NCBI GenBank assembly: GCA_020627705.1
Contig: JAHDGJ010000015.1
Location: forward strand, 311 to 64,310
Reading direction: 5' to 3'
DNA length: 64,000 nt
From: Saprospiraceae bacterium
GTDB lineage: Bacteria; Bacteroidota; Bacteroidia; Chitinophagales; Saprospiraceae
Part shown: in pieces, positions 55,840 to 64,000 of the stretch
Layout: every line of letters starts with the position of its first letter
How positions within the stretch are numbered: the stretch's first letter is position 1
Notes under the pieces: generated by a model
Databases searched by the model: none
Seen by the model: only the letters and a program-made list of their open reading frames with translations
Told to the model about the DNA's origin: nothing
Made by a program: the position numbers and the translations under genes

Positions 55840-57714
55840 ATGAAAAAAAATTTTCCACTAATTCTGTTGATCGTGAGTAATACCTCACTATACTCTCTAG
55901 GATTTACAACATGTACTCACGCTTCTGAACACCTGATTGAAGTAAATCCAGAATGGAAAAATTACACCAATCTGTTGGAAGACGAAATAAATTTTTTGAT
56001 TGATTTCAACAATGAAAAGGAACGTATTCAATTTCATTTCAATCACGTAATATATCTGCTTAAGAAAAACTCGTTTGGTGATAAAAGTTCATCTCAAAAT
56101 AAAAAGAGAAACAAATTGCTAGAGACACTGCAAGCCTACGCAGATCTTGGAGTTTTTCCAACCAACAATTACCACAACAAACGCCAGCCTTATTTTATTG
56201 ATGAGGACCAAAAGTTGTGTGCGGTGGCTCACCTACTAGAATTTGACAACCAAGTCAATTTGATTGATTTGATACAAAAAGAAAAAAACAATCACTTCAT
56301 AAAGGATATGAAAATTAATGCCCTATTGGAATGGGGAAAAACCCAGGGGTTCTCAGAAAACGAATTGGCATTAATTCAACCAGGATATCCTGTTAAAAAA
56401 TTGGTTTGGTCTGATTGGGGCAACGGCATAGGTTTGGAAGAAGGAAAAGTCAATGTTATGAAAGTCAACGAGGCGGAGTCAATGCTTTACATTGCTGGAG
56501 ATTTCGAATCTTTTGATGGAGAAGCAGGCAATAAAATTATTGCCTTTGATGGCGAAACATATCATAGTCTTGGAGATGGTTTGGAAGGCCAAATCTTAGA
56601 TCTCGCGTTTTATGAAGAAAAGGTAATTGTCGGAGGTGATCTTTATTATCAAAACAACAAGGTTAATTTGTTGTATTGGAATGGAAGCGAATGGTTCCCG
56701 ATGACAAACGACTTTAATGGTATCGTTTACACCATAGAAATATTTGACAATAAGCTTTTTGTTGGAGGTGATTTTAATTCGATCAATGGTAGTGATTATG
56801 CTTACTTAGCCTATTATGATTTTATTAGTGAAGAGTGGTCAAATAAGAGCACCGATGGTGTGGAAGGTGCTTTTTCTGTAAATGGAATTGTAAGAGACAT
56901 TGATTTGCATACCTTTTATGACTCTTTGGTCATAGCAGGTGATTTTACAGTTACAGGAAATCTAACCGATTCAGAACTGATAAATTCGGATTCTTGTACG
57001 CACCTTTCGGTATGGTTGGGTGACAATTGGAAACACAGTTATCAAGGTGACTTTACACCACTCCATCATATTCAGTTTTCATATTATCATTGTGTTTCTG
57101 GTGATGGGACCAACTCCAAATCAGCAGCGCTGAGAAGAGTAAATGACCCTTCATGGAACTATATATCTGAAGATGGATGGGAAATCTTTCAGCCATATCC
57201 TGATACGACAATAACAAAAATTTTGGAGGTAAATAATGGCTATCCATGGATTTATGGAAGTTTCCACACATTAACCTTTAATCCAAGTCTTAATCTAGCG
57301 CCTTTACACATTTCTATTTCCGACCAAGGTATTGAGACCATAAATGGAACAATTCAGGCCATGGCTCAATTTAAAAGCGAATATTACATGATTGGAGAAT
57401 TTACAAATATTGATGGCTATGAGTTTAAGGGATTAGCTAAAACTAATGGCACTTTACCCGTGCAAGAAATTCCCGAATTAGAATTAAAAGTGTACAGCAG
57501 TTTAAATTCGATATACATCGAAGGCGCCATGGAGGAAAAAGCCAAACTTAGATTGGTAAACGAAAGTGGTCAAGAAGTATTTACTACTTCATTACAGCCC
57601 AATCAAAACCAGCAAGAAATCGGTTTAGGCAATCTAAGTGACGGAATATATTTTTACCAAATCCAAATAGGTCAAGATATTATCGCAGACAAATTGGTCG
57701 TGATCAATGGATAG
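55840..57714 (+). CDS. T9SS-secreted propeller-type protein
   Basis: A 624-residue secreted protein. The ATG at 55840 (MKKNFPLILLIV) starts a signal peptide; a longer frame begins 18 codons upstream. An N-terminal helical domain of about 180 residues (FPTNNYHNKRQPYFIDEDQKLCAVAHLL) is followed by repeats like MLYIAGDFESFDGEAG, VIVGGDLYYQNN, KLFVGGDFNSING and LVIAGDFTVTG, which are propeller blades, and a T9SS type A-like C-terminal domain (YSSLNSIYIEGA, DGIYFYQIQIG). Function unknown. Confidence 0.88.
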   Translation: MKKNFPLILLIVSNTSLYSLGFTTCTHASEHLIEVNPEWKNYTNLLEDEINFLIDFNNEKERIQFHFNHVIYLLKKNSFGDKSSSQNKKRNKLLETLQAYADLGVFPTNNYHNKRQPYFIDEDQKLCAVAHLLEFDNQVNLIDLIQKEKNNHFIKDMKINALLEWGKTQGFSENELALIQPGYPVKKLVWSDWGNGIGLEEGKVNVMKVNEAESMLYIAGDFESFDGEAGNKIIAFDGETYHSLGDGLEGQILDLAFYEEKVIVGGDLYYQNNKVNLLYWNGSEWFPMTNDFNGIVYTIEIFDNKLFVGGDFNSINGSDYAYLAYYDFISEEWSNKSTDGVEGAFSVNGIVRDIDLHTFYDSLVIAGDFTVTGNLTDSELINSDSCTHLSVWLGDNWKHSYQGDFTPLHHIQFSYYHCVSGDGTNSKSAALRRVNDPSWNYISEDGWEIFQPYPDTTITKILEVNNGYPWIYGSFHTLTFNPSLNLAPLHISISDQGIETINGTIQAMAQFKSEYYMIGEFTNIDGYEFKGLAKTNGTLPVQEIPELELKVYSSLNSIYIEGAMEEKAKLRLVNESGQEVFTTSLQPNQNQQEIGLGNLSDGIYFYQIQIGQDIIADKLVVING

Positions 57715-57717
57715 CAT

Positions 57718-59931
57718 TTAATTTTCAACACCACTGGTCCATTGCCCCCCTTTGAGTTTGTCCTCCAAGAAATTAGTCATCTTGGTATATAAATGCAATC
57801 TAGCGTTGTCACCATAGATCCCATGATTCCGGTTTGGGTAGACATAAGTGTCAAATTGCTTGTTGGCTGAAATTAACGCATTGGACATTTCAACGGTGTG
57901 TTGATAATGTACATTATCATCTCCATCTCCATGTACTAGCAAATAATTGCCACGCAAACGATCCGCAAAATATATTGGGCTGTTGTCGTTATAGCCAGAT
58001 TCATTTTCTTTTAGGGTTCGCATATATCGTTCTGTGTAAATGGTATCATACCACTTCCAACTTGTTACAGGTGCCACGGCGATAGCAGCTTTAAAAACGT
58101 CATTTCCTTTAAGGATGCACAAACTAGACATGTATCCTCCGTAAGACCATCCAAATATTCCAATCTTAGATTCATCAGTATAGGGCAAAGACCCTAAGTA
58201 TTTTGCAGCTTCAATTTGGTCTATTGTTTCGTATTTGCCTAATTCCAAATAGGTCATCTTTTTGAATTCCTCTCCCCTTGCCCCAGTTCCTCTTGGGTCA
58301 ACGCAAGCCACGACATATCCTTTTTGAGCCAGCATTTGATACCACCAATAATTTGTGCCTTTCCAAGCATCGGTTACTTGTTGACTTCCTGGACCACTGT
58401 ACTGTGTCATAAAAACTGGATACTTCCCAGACGAACTAAAATCTTTGGGCTTAATCATCCAACCATTTAAACCAATACCCTCGGAAGTTTTAAAACTGAA
58501 AAATTCCACGGGAAGTGTTCCATAATCTTTTTGCAATTGAGCAACCCTACTATTGTCTTCAATGACGCGCACCAAGTTTTGTTCTCTATCATATACTTTA
58601 TAAGTCGCCGGTGAATTAAGGGCACTATGAGATAATACATTATAGTCAAAGGTGCTGCTAAACTGTGCTCGAGTAGTTCCAGGGGCTTGGGATAACTTTT
58701 CCTCTTTTTTGCCCTTAAGGTTCATGGAGTACACATCTTTAACCAATGGAGATGTTTTCGCCGCCTGATAGTAAATTCTTTTATTCTTTTCATCGACCCC
58801 ATAAAAACTGGTCACATCATACGCGCCTTGAGTTAGTTGCTTTTTGAGTTTGCCCTTCATGTCATATAGGTAAATATGATTGTATCCATCACGCTCTGAG
58901 GTCCAAACAAATTCTTTTCCGTTTTTTAAAAAAGTTAGGTCATCTGTAATGTCGATATAGTATTGATTTTTCTCTTGCAACAATAGAGAAGTCCTTCCAT
59001 TTCTGGCATCAGCAAGCAATAATTGCAGTTCGTTTTGATGTCTATTCATCCGAAACACACATAAGTTTTTGGGATTATTGGTCCACTTAATCCTTGGGAC
59101 ATACATGTCATCCATTGGACCTAAATCAACTTGAACTGTTTTATTTTTATTTAGATCATAAATATGCACGCTGACATCAGCATTTTTCTCGCCAACCTTA
59201 GGATACTTCCAAGTTATATATTCAGGATATAAATCCCCTTTGTGCATGGTCATGGTAAATTCGGGCACCTCACGCTCGTCGAATCGAATAAAAGCTACCT
59301 TTCTGCTATCTACTGACCATTCGAAAGCTTTTACAAAAGCAAATTCTTCTTCGTAAACCCAATCTGTCGATCCGTTGATAATCGCATTTATTTCACCATC
59401 TGTGGTAATTGCTGTGGTTTCTTTGCTTTCTAAATCCAGATAATACAAGTTGTTGTTTTTTACAAAAGCTACTTTTTTGGCATCTGGAGATAAGGTGGCG
59501 TATTGCACTTTGCTATCCGGATTCACTGCCGTCATTGTCTTCGATTTTCTATCAAAGACATGAAAAAACGCCCTAGAACTCCTTCTGTAAATCTGTTCTG
59601 TTTCGGACTTGATCATAATCTTCGATTCATCCGAAGAAAAACTATAGCTGCTGAGGTTACCAGAAAAGTCTTCGTTTTTATAGTTTGAAGCGTTAAAAAG
59701 TTCTTCTTTTTGCTCGCCGGTTGTCAAATCATACATAGCAATAGCATTTGCATTGCGTCTTGTATAATGCCTTCCGTCTTTCATAAAATTGAATCCAGGA
59801 ACTGATTTGGTTGAAAAACTATAGGTCTTCCAAATGTCCTCTAAAGTGATGTCTTTTTGGGCAATTCCTTTCGGCGAAAGCCAAATCAAAAAACACATTA
59901 TAAATAATGGCAATACTTTTGCTGTTTTCAT
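57718..59931 (-). CDS. Dipeptidyl-peptidase IV (S9 family)
   Basis: A 737-residue exported serine peptidase: signal peptide (SPKGIAQ), an N-terminal eight-blade propeller with the DPP IV Glu pair (DWVYEEEFA), and a C-terminal alpha/beta-hydrolase domain with the Ser in GWSYGGYMSS, Asp in HGDGDDNVHYQHT and His in NRNHGIYG. It removes Xaa-Pro dipeptides from peptides. Convergent with the propeller protein gene (3-bp gap) and divergent from fbp. Confidence 0.96.
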   Translation of the reverse strand: MKTAKVLPLFIMCFLIWLSPKGIAQKDITLEDIWKTYSFSTKSVPGFNFMKDGRHYTRRNANAIAMYDLTTGEQKEELFNASNYKNEDFSGNLSSYSFSSDESKIMIKSETEQIYRRSSRAFFHVFDRKSKTMTAVNPDSKVQYATLSPDAKKVAFVKNNNLYYLDLESKETTAITTDGEINAIINGSTDWVYEEEFAFVKAFEWSVDSRKVAFIRFDEREVPEFTMTMHKGDLYPEYITWKYPKVGEKNADVSVHIYDLNKNKTVQVDLGPMDDMYVPRIKWTNNPKNLCVFRMNRHQNELQLLLADARNGRTSLLLQEKNQYYIDITDDLTFLKNGKEFVWTSERDGYNHIYLYDMKGKLKKQLTQGAYDVTSFYGVDEKNKRIYYQAAKTSPLVKDVYSMNLKGKKEEKLSQAPGTTRAQFSSTFDYNVLSHSALNSPATYKVYDREQNLVRVIEDNSRVAQLQKDYGTLPVEFFSFKTSEGIGLNGWMIKPKDFSSSGKYPVFMTQYSGPGSQQVTDAWKGTNYWWYQMLAQKGYVVACVDPRGTGARGEEFKKMTYLELGKYETIDQIEAAKYLGSLPYTDESKIGIFGWSYGGYMSSLCILKGNDVFKAAIAVAPVTSWKWYDTIYTERYMRTLKENESGYNDNSPIYFADRLRGNYLLVHGDGDDNVHYQHTVEMSNALISANKQFDTYVYPNRNHGIYGDNARLHLYTKMTNFLEDKLKGGQWTSGVEN

Positions 59932-59969
59932 AACTATATTATCGTAAACGTTTTCAAAATTAGATTAAA

Positions 59970-60986
59970 ATGACCACCACTCGGCAAAATCGAATCATTA
60001 CGCTTGACGAATTTATTATAAAAAATCAGAAGCACTACAATGATGCTACAGGCTCTTTGACAAGATTGCTGCGAGACATTGGAATCGCTTCCAAAATTGT
60101 AAACCGAGAAGTAAACAAGGCTGGATTGGTTAACATTTTAGGAGATGCTAAATCTGGAAATTCGTCCGGAGACAATGTTCAAAAATTAGATCTATTTGCC
60201 AATCAGGTAATGATTGAATGTTTGCAAAACAGTGGAGAATGCGCTGGCGTTGCCTCAGAAGAAGATGAAAAATGGACCAAACTAAACCCAGTCTCTAATA
60301 AAAGGGCCGATTACGTGGTAGTCATGGATCCACTAGATGGTTCGAGTAACATAGACGTAAATGTTTCTGTTGGGACCATTTTTGGTATTTATAAAAAATT
60401 AACCAAAACAAAAAGTGGAGTCAAAGAATCAGATTTTTTCCAAAAAGGGTCCAAGATGGTAGCTGCTGGGTATGTCCTTTATGGTACCTCTACTATTCTT
60501 GTTTATACCACAGGTAATGGTGTAAATGGTTTTACACTGGACCCTTCGATTGGCGAATTTTGTCTGTCGCATAAAAACATTAAAATGCCGGATTTCGGAA
60601 TCTACTACTCCGTTAATCAAGGCTATTATCAAAAATTTGATTTAGAAGTTAGACGATTTATTGATAACTGCAACGATGAAAACTATAGACTAAGATATAT
60701 TGGCAGTATGGTATCGGATGTGCACAGATCTTTGTTTAAAGGAGGCATCTTTTTGTATCCTAATACTCGAAAATATCCTGGAGGTAAATTAAGGCTTCTA
60801 TACGAATGCAATCCAATGGCAATGATTGTAGAACAGGCTGGAGGAATAGCAGTCGACTGCCAATTGAATAGAATTTTAGATGTACCAGTGACGAGTATAC
60901 ATCAACGATCCACAATCGCCATCGGGTCCAAGAAAATGGTGAAGGATTTTATCTCGCATGTGAAAAAATATTCGGCGGTCAAATAA
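59970..60986 (+). CDS. fbp: Class I fructose-1,6-bisphosphatase
   Basis: A 338-residue enzyme of gluconeogenesis: metal-binding ASEEDE and MDPLDGSSNIDVNVSVGTIFGIY, then PNTRKYPGGKLRLLYECNPMAMIVEQAGG. All motifs of the class I (FBPase I) active site are present. It ends at a structure shared with the downstream convergent gene. Confidence 0.97.
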   Translation: MTTTRQNRIITLDEFIIKNQKHYNDATGSLTRLLRDIGIASKIVNREVNKAGLVNILGDAKSGNSSGDNVQKLDLFANQVMIECLQNSGECAGVASEEDEKWTKLNPVSNKRADYVVVMDPLDGSSNIDVNVSVGTIFGIYKKLTKTKSGVKESDFFQKGSKMVAAGYVLYGTSTILVYTTGNGVNGFTLDPSIGEFCLSHKNIKMPDFGIYYSVNQGYYQKFDLEVRRFIDNCNDENYRLRYIGSMVSDVHRSLFKGGIFLYPNTRKYPGGKLRLLYECNPMAMIVEQAGGIAVDCQLNRILDVPVTSIHQRSTIAIGSKKMVKDFISHVKKYSAVK

Positions 60987-61024
60987 AAAATCCTGACTCA
61001 AATTTTTACTAATTCGAGTCAGGA
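60985..61024 (-). terminator. Intrinsic terminator of the anti-sigma gene
   Basis: TCCTGACTC and GAGTCAGGA form a 9-bp stem. On the minus strand it runs into TTTTTT, 25 bp past the stop at 61050. It may also act for fbp, whose stop it overlaps. Confidence 0.8.
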
Positions 61025-61049
61025 CTCCCTTTAATCAAATTACTTCAAG

Positions 61050-61958
61050 CTATTCGAAGTAAGCTAAAATGCCTTTCGCTTCGTCTTGAAATTGATGGTT
61101 GTTGTTCTTAGCTATTTCGTCAAACCAGTCTTTTGCTTTGCGTTCATCTACGCGTAAGGCACATAATGCTCTCTCCCACTCTGCATTTGTCCTTAGAACC
61201 TTATCTGATTGCGGAATATCAATAAAAGAATTGAAATGTCCCAAAGCTAGTTTATATAGCTCATCATTCATTTGCACCTTACCCATGTAATACAAGGCTG
61301 TAGAAAAATCTTCCACAGGCTCTGGAAAACTATTAATATAACTGCTTAAAAAAGTTTTGGACTCTGCCCATTTGCCTTTCTCAAACAATTTTAATCCTTG
61401 AATTAAAGTATCTCTTCTTAATCTTTCTATCTCAGCAAATTCAGCTTGAGATATTTCTTTTCCTTTATATAGAACTATCTTTTCGTCCTCTTCTCCCTCT
61501 CCCCTTGATTTGATGTTTTGCTGAGCTAAGTTTCCTAGTACTTTAGCCGTTTCACTAGATTTTGGTGAATAATTATCCGTATAAATTTTTACTGGGTCGA
61601 AGTCCTCTCCTCCTTCAGTATTCATAAAATTTATACCCACCAAAAGGAGGGCCAAACCTGCCGCAATTCCTATCCATAAGGAAGTGTTATTCTTTCTTTG
61701 TGTATTCATCTTGATTTCTTTTGCTTTTGTTTCGTTTGTTGCACCTTGGTTCAAATTGTTATCAGATATTTGAGAAATTTTTTGAGAAAGTCTTTTCCTT
61801 CCACCAAGTTCCACTGATTTAATGGCCTTCTGAAAAAGCTCTACTTCTCTGTTTAAGTTTGGATTTTTAGCCAGCTCTTGCTCGAAATCATTCATTTCGG
61901 CCTTTGACAATGATTGATCTAAATATGCCACTATTAATTCTTCATCAAAGTAATTCAT
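61050..61958 (-). CDS. Probable membrane anti-sigma factor with TPR-like C-terminus
   Basis: A 302-residue protein. The cytoplasmic N-terminus (about 55 residues, FDEELIVAYLDQSLSKAEMNDFEQELAKNPNLN) resembles anti-sigma helical domains but lacks the zinc His/Cys set. One membrane helix lies at about 94-112 (SLWIGIAAGLALLLVGINF). The exterior part has tetratricopeptide-like helix pairs (LIQGLKLFEKGKWAESKTFLSSYINSF, ALYYMGKVQMNDELYKLALGHFNSF). It lies 85 bp downstream of the sigma factor gene, the usual order for a sigma/anti-sigma pair. Confidence 0.75.
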   Translation of the reverse strand: MNYFDEELIVAYLDQSLSKAEMNDFEQELAKNPNLNREVELFQKAIKSVELGGRKRLSQKISQISDNNLNQGATNETKAKEIKMNTQRKNNTSLWIGIAAGLALLLVGINFMNTEGGEDFDPVKIYTDNYSPKSSETAKVLGNLAQQNIKSRGEGEEDEKIVLYKGKEISQAEFAEIERLRRDTLIQGLKLFEKGKWAESKTFLSSYINSFPEPVEDFSTALYYMGKVQMNDELYKLALGHFNSFIDIPQSDKVLRTNAEWERALCALRVDERKAKDWFDEIAKNNNHQFQDEAKGILAYFE

Positions 61959-62043
61959 GTGAGGTATACTTTTAAATTTTAATGCTCATGCAGTCTCCAA
62001 GAATTAATCACCTCAAATTAACAAAAGGGTGTTTCTTGATTTT

Positions 62044-62586
62044 TCATGATGCTTTTTCAATTTGATTTTTTAAAGCACTTAAACACCTTGTTTTTTTTAC
62101 TCGAATAAAAGATTCGGTGTAATTCAAAGTTGTCGCAATTTGCTTCAACTTTTTCTTTTCATAATAAAAGGCGATAAGTAATTTCTGACACTCTTCAGAA
62201 ATCAGTTTCAAGCTATGCTCTAATAATTCAAAGTCCGCTTCTTTGGAATCTGCTTCTTCTTCGTATTCGATGTTCTTTAATTGATCGTTCCACTCTGAAA
62301 AATGAATTCCTTTTTGACGTTGATGATTAAGCCATTTGTACTTAACAATTCCTATGAGATAAGTACTAGTCTTTGACTCTTTTCGAAATTTGCCCTTTCT
62401 TATGCTCTCAATCAAGCTGATCAATGAATCATGATAAATACTGTGTGCATCTGACTCATTTCCACCATGCTTTAAAATCCATTGAAAAGCCATATTCTTT
62501 CCATTGGCATAAACAAATTTCATCACTTCCTCGTCTTCCTGTTGCAGACCTTCAAGAATTTGATCCTCTGAAAAGTCTTTACTCAT
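62044..62586 (-). CDS. ECF-type RNA polymerase sigma factor
   Basis: A 180-residue sigma-70-family factor. Region 2 spans about residues 25-95 (DAHSIYHDSLISLIESIRKGKF) and region 4 lies at the C-terminus (LISEECQKLLIAFYYEKKKLKQIATTLNYTESFIRVKKTRCL), the helix-turn-helix for the -35 element. Followed by a likely anti-sigma gene and divergent from the metacaspase gene 166 bp away. Confidence 0.92.
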   Translation of the reverse strand: MSKDFSEDQILEGLQQEDEEVMKFVYANGKNMAFQWILKHGGNESDAHSIYHDSLISLIESIRKGKFRKESKTSTYLIGIVKYKWLNHQRQKGIHFSEWNDQLKNIEYEEEADSKEADFELLEHSLKLISEECQKLLIAFYYEKKKLKQIATTLNYTESFIRVKKTRCLSALKNQIEKAS

Positions 62587-62666
62587 AAGTGTTTCGTTTT
62601 GAATTTTGTTATCAAAAAATCTCTAAAATAATCAATGAAGCTTGAGATTATAAGAAAGATGGCATT

Positions 62667-62695
62667 TTGTAGATAGGATACTTAAAATTATTTTG
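62667..62695 (+). promoter_or_regulatory. Possible promoter of the metacaspase gene
   Basis: TTG (62667-62669), 18 nt and TTATTTTG (62688-62695), one mismatch from TAnnTTTG. Transcription would start at about 62702, at the edge of the inverted repeat at 62700-62748. Confidence 0.35.
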
Positions 62696-62699
62696 CATC

Positions 62700-62748
62700 A
62701 ATGATGATAACCTTATATAGATTTATACACTAAGTAATTATCATCATT
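62700..62748 (+). promoter_or_regulatory. Inverted repeat just before the metacaspase start
   Basis: AATGATGATAA (62700-62710) and TTATCATCATT (62738-62748) are perfect 11-bp arms across 27 nt. The second arm ends 4 bp before the ATG. In RNA the hairpin would cover the ribosome-binding region; as DNA it could be an operator. Confidence 0.5.
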
Positions 62749-62752
62749 AACT

Positions 62753-64000
62753 ATGAAGATGAAAACAATAAAATCAATTTTCTTATTTGTTGCCTTTGGT
62801 ATCGTTTCCCTTAACGGGCAGAAAAAAGCCTTACTCATCGGTATTTCTCAATATGGTCCAAATACTGAGTGGGCAAGTTTGTCTAGTGATAATGACATTA
62901 AATATGTCTCTAGGGCTTTGGAAAGCGTTGGTTTTGACTCCAAGCAAATACAAATAATACAAAACGAAAATGCCACAAAAGAAGGAATTCTTTCGGCTTT
63001 AAATTCTTTCGGGGAAGAATTAAATTCTGGCGAATTTGCTTTTATTCATTTTTCAGGTCATGGACAACAAGTTATTGATGATAACAATGATGAAATCGAT
63101 TTTTTGGACGAAGCCATAGTCCCTTATGACTCTCCTAAAAAGTATAAAAAAGGAATTTACGAAGGGGAGCTCTTAATCCGAGATGATCAATTACAATTGA
63201 TTACCCAAAAGATCCGAAAAAAAATAGGCCCAAAGGGTCAGCTTGTCTTACTCATGGACTCTTGCCATTCTGGTACCGGTACTAGAGGTATGGGCAAAGC
63301 TAGAGGTACCCATGAAATTATGGGGCCATCAACTAAAATTTTGAGTTCGACAAAATCAGAATATGGCTTTAACTCTAAGGAAGAAAAGGATCTAGCACCC
63401 ATGGCCTGTTATTTTGGATCAAGCGCTCAAGAACTCAATTACGAAACTTTTGACCATGAGTATAACATGATTGGTTCGTTGAGTTATACATTTTCTCAGG
63501 TCTTGAGTAATTTATCATCAAAATGCAGTTTCAAAGAACTCTTTGATCGTATTCGAAATAAAATGATCAAAATTTCTCCCAATCAAAATCCAATGTGGGA
63601 AGGTCCTGCAGATGTGGTAATTTTTGAAAACAGTTCGGTCAATTTAGAATCTAAAGTCGATGTTTTGCAAAAAATAAGTGCTAAAGAATGGGTGTTAAAT
63701 ACTGGTAGTTTGAATTCAGTTTTTGCAGGTTCGAGTTTTGACATTTACGAAACAGACTCTGGAAAAAAAGTCTCTAACGGAGTGGTACTTAATAGTAATT
63801 TATCAAAATGTCTTGTGCAGCTGGATAAACCACAAGAGCAAAATGATGCCCTTTATCATGCAGTACTTCGCAACACAACCAACCCTCCATGCCAAGTAAG
63901 ACTGAGTGATCAAATACAAAAATCAAGTGAATGGAAAACCATACTTGCCAATATTAATCAAAATGAAATTTGTTCTTTTGGAGAAGAAAATGCCGAATTA
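62753..64000 (+). CDS. Secreted metacaspase (C14 family), runs off right edge
   Basis: The frame is open from ATG 62753 to the window end (416 codons visible), so the C-terminus is missing. A signal peptide (VSLNGQ) is followed by a caspase-fold domain: KKALLIGISQY at the first strand, catalytic His103 in FSGHGQQ, and catalytic Cys171 in LLMDSCHSGTGTRG, with FLDEAIVPYDS between them. The conserved His-Cys dyad indicates an active Arg/Lys-type peptidase. A beta-rich region follows from about 290. Divergent from the sigma/anti-sigma pair. Confidence 0.9.
   Translation, partial: MKMKTIKSIFLFVAFGIVSLNGQKKALLIGISQYGPNTEWASLSSDNDIKYVSRALESVGFDSKQIQIIQNENATKEGILSALNSFGEELNSGEFAFIHFSGHGQQVIDDNNDEIDFLDEAIVPYDSPKKYKKGIYEGELLIRDDQLQLITQKIRKKIGPKGQLVLLMDSCHSGTGTRGMGKARGTHEIMGPSTKILSSTKSEYGFNSKEEKDLAPMACYFGSSAQELNYETFDHEYNMIGSLSYTFSQVLSNLSSKCSFKELFDRIRNKMIKISPNQNPMWEGPADVVIFENSSVNLESKVDVLQKISAKEWVLNTGSLNSVFAGSSFDIYETDSGKKVSNGVVLNSNLSKCLVQLDKPQEQNDALYHAVLRNTTNPPCQVRLSDQIQKSSEWKTILANINQNEICSFGEENAEL

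Overview
The window is a 64 kb piece of an AT-rich chromosome from the phylum Bacteroidota, most likely a marine or environmental Saprospiria/Chitinophagia-type bacterium. Support: many secreted proteins end in type IX secretion (T9SS) type A sorting domains, one ends in a CHU_C (type B) domain, and several lipoproteins carry an acidic run after the lipidated Cys. The core genes also fit the phylum: a stand-alone PurS, atp genes in the order a-c-b-delta-alpha-gamma without beta/epsilon, a holB-ricT pair, and several TAnnTTTG-type promoter boxes. No rRNA, tRNA, IS element, phage gene or CRISPR array was seen.

Layout. 1-13053 (all minus strand) holds two tandem copies of a three-gene module: a LytS-type membrane histidine kinase with a large sensor ectodomain, a LytTR response regulator, and a very large secreted L-domain/LRR-like protein with calcium-loop motifs at its N-terminus. 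One copy runs off the left edge. The spacers carry a 17-bp element shared by both kinase genes, two arrays of a G-rich 7-mer, and palindromes. 13283-16090 is a small metal-handling neighbourhood (MbnP-like lipoprotein, HupE/UreJ-like protein, unknown membrane protein, MerC, Fur). 16162-20285 is an operon of CHU_C secreted protein, lptC, a CBS-domain HlyC/CorC protein and a 35-codon candidate micro-lipoprotein ending at a terminator. 20425-21988 is purS-rsmI-unknown. 21992-25816 is holB-ricT-lpdA, followed by queD. 26299-29876 holds three T9SS-secreted proteins, two of them paralogues.

30044-35658 is a tight operon of a FAD oxidoreductase, a NapH/CcoG-like membrane polyferredoxin, a secreted arylsulfotransferase-like protein and purU; the first three look like an unusual redox module. 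37007-42291 is the F-type ATP synthase operon, whose subunit a has a signal peptide and an extremely His-rich exported N-terminus. 43945-49430 is housekeeping: rluF, rny, zapA with a small coiled-coil partner, and pheT. 49587-53235 groups two TlpA-like thioredoxins, an Omp28-like lipoprotein and a DUF6029 outer-membrane barrel. 53584-54766 has three small surface-type lipoproteins in tandem behind a palindrome. 54821-60986 carries a PA14-OmpA protein, a secreted propeller protein, a DPP IV peptidase and fructose-1,6-bisphosphatase. 61050-64000 is a sigma factor/anti-sigma pair divergent from a secreted metacaspase that runs off the right edge.

The parts most likely to be undescribed are the duplicated kinase-regulator-giant module with its spacer elements, the FAD/polyferredoxin/ASST operon, and the sigma/anti-sigma/metacaspase locus with an inverted repeat just before the metacaspase start. 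All functional statements rest on reading motifs by eye; no database search was run.
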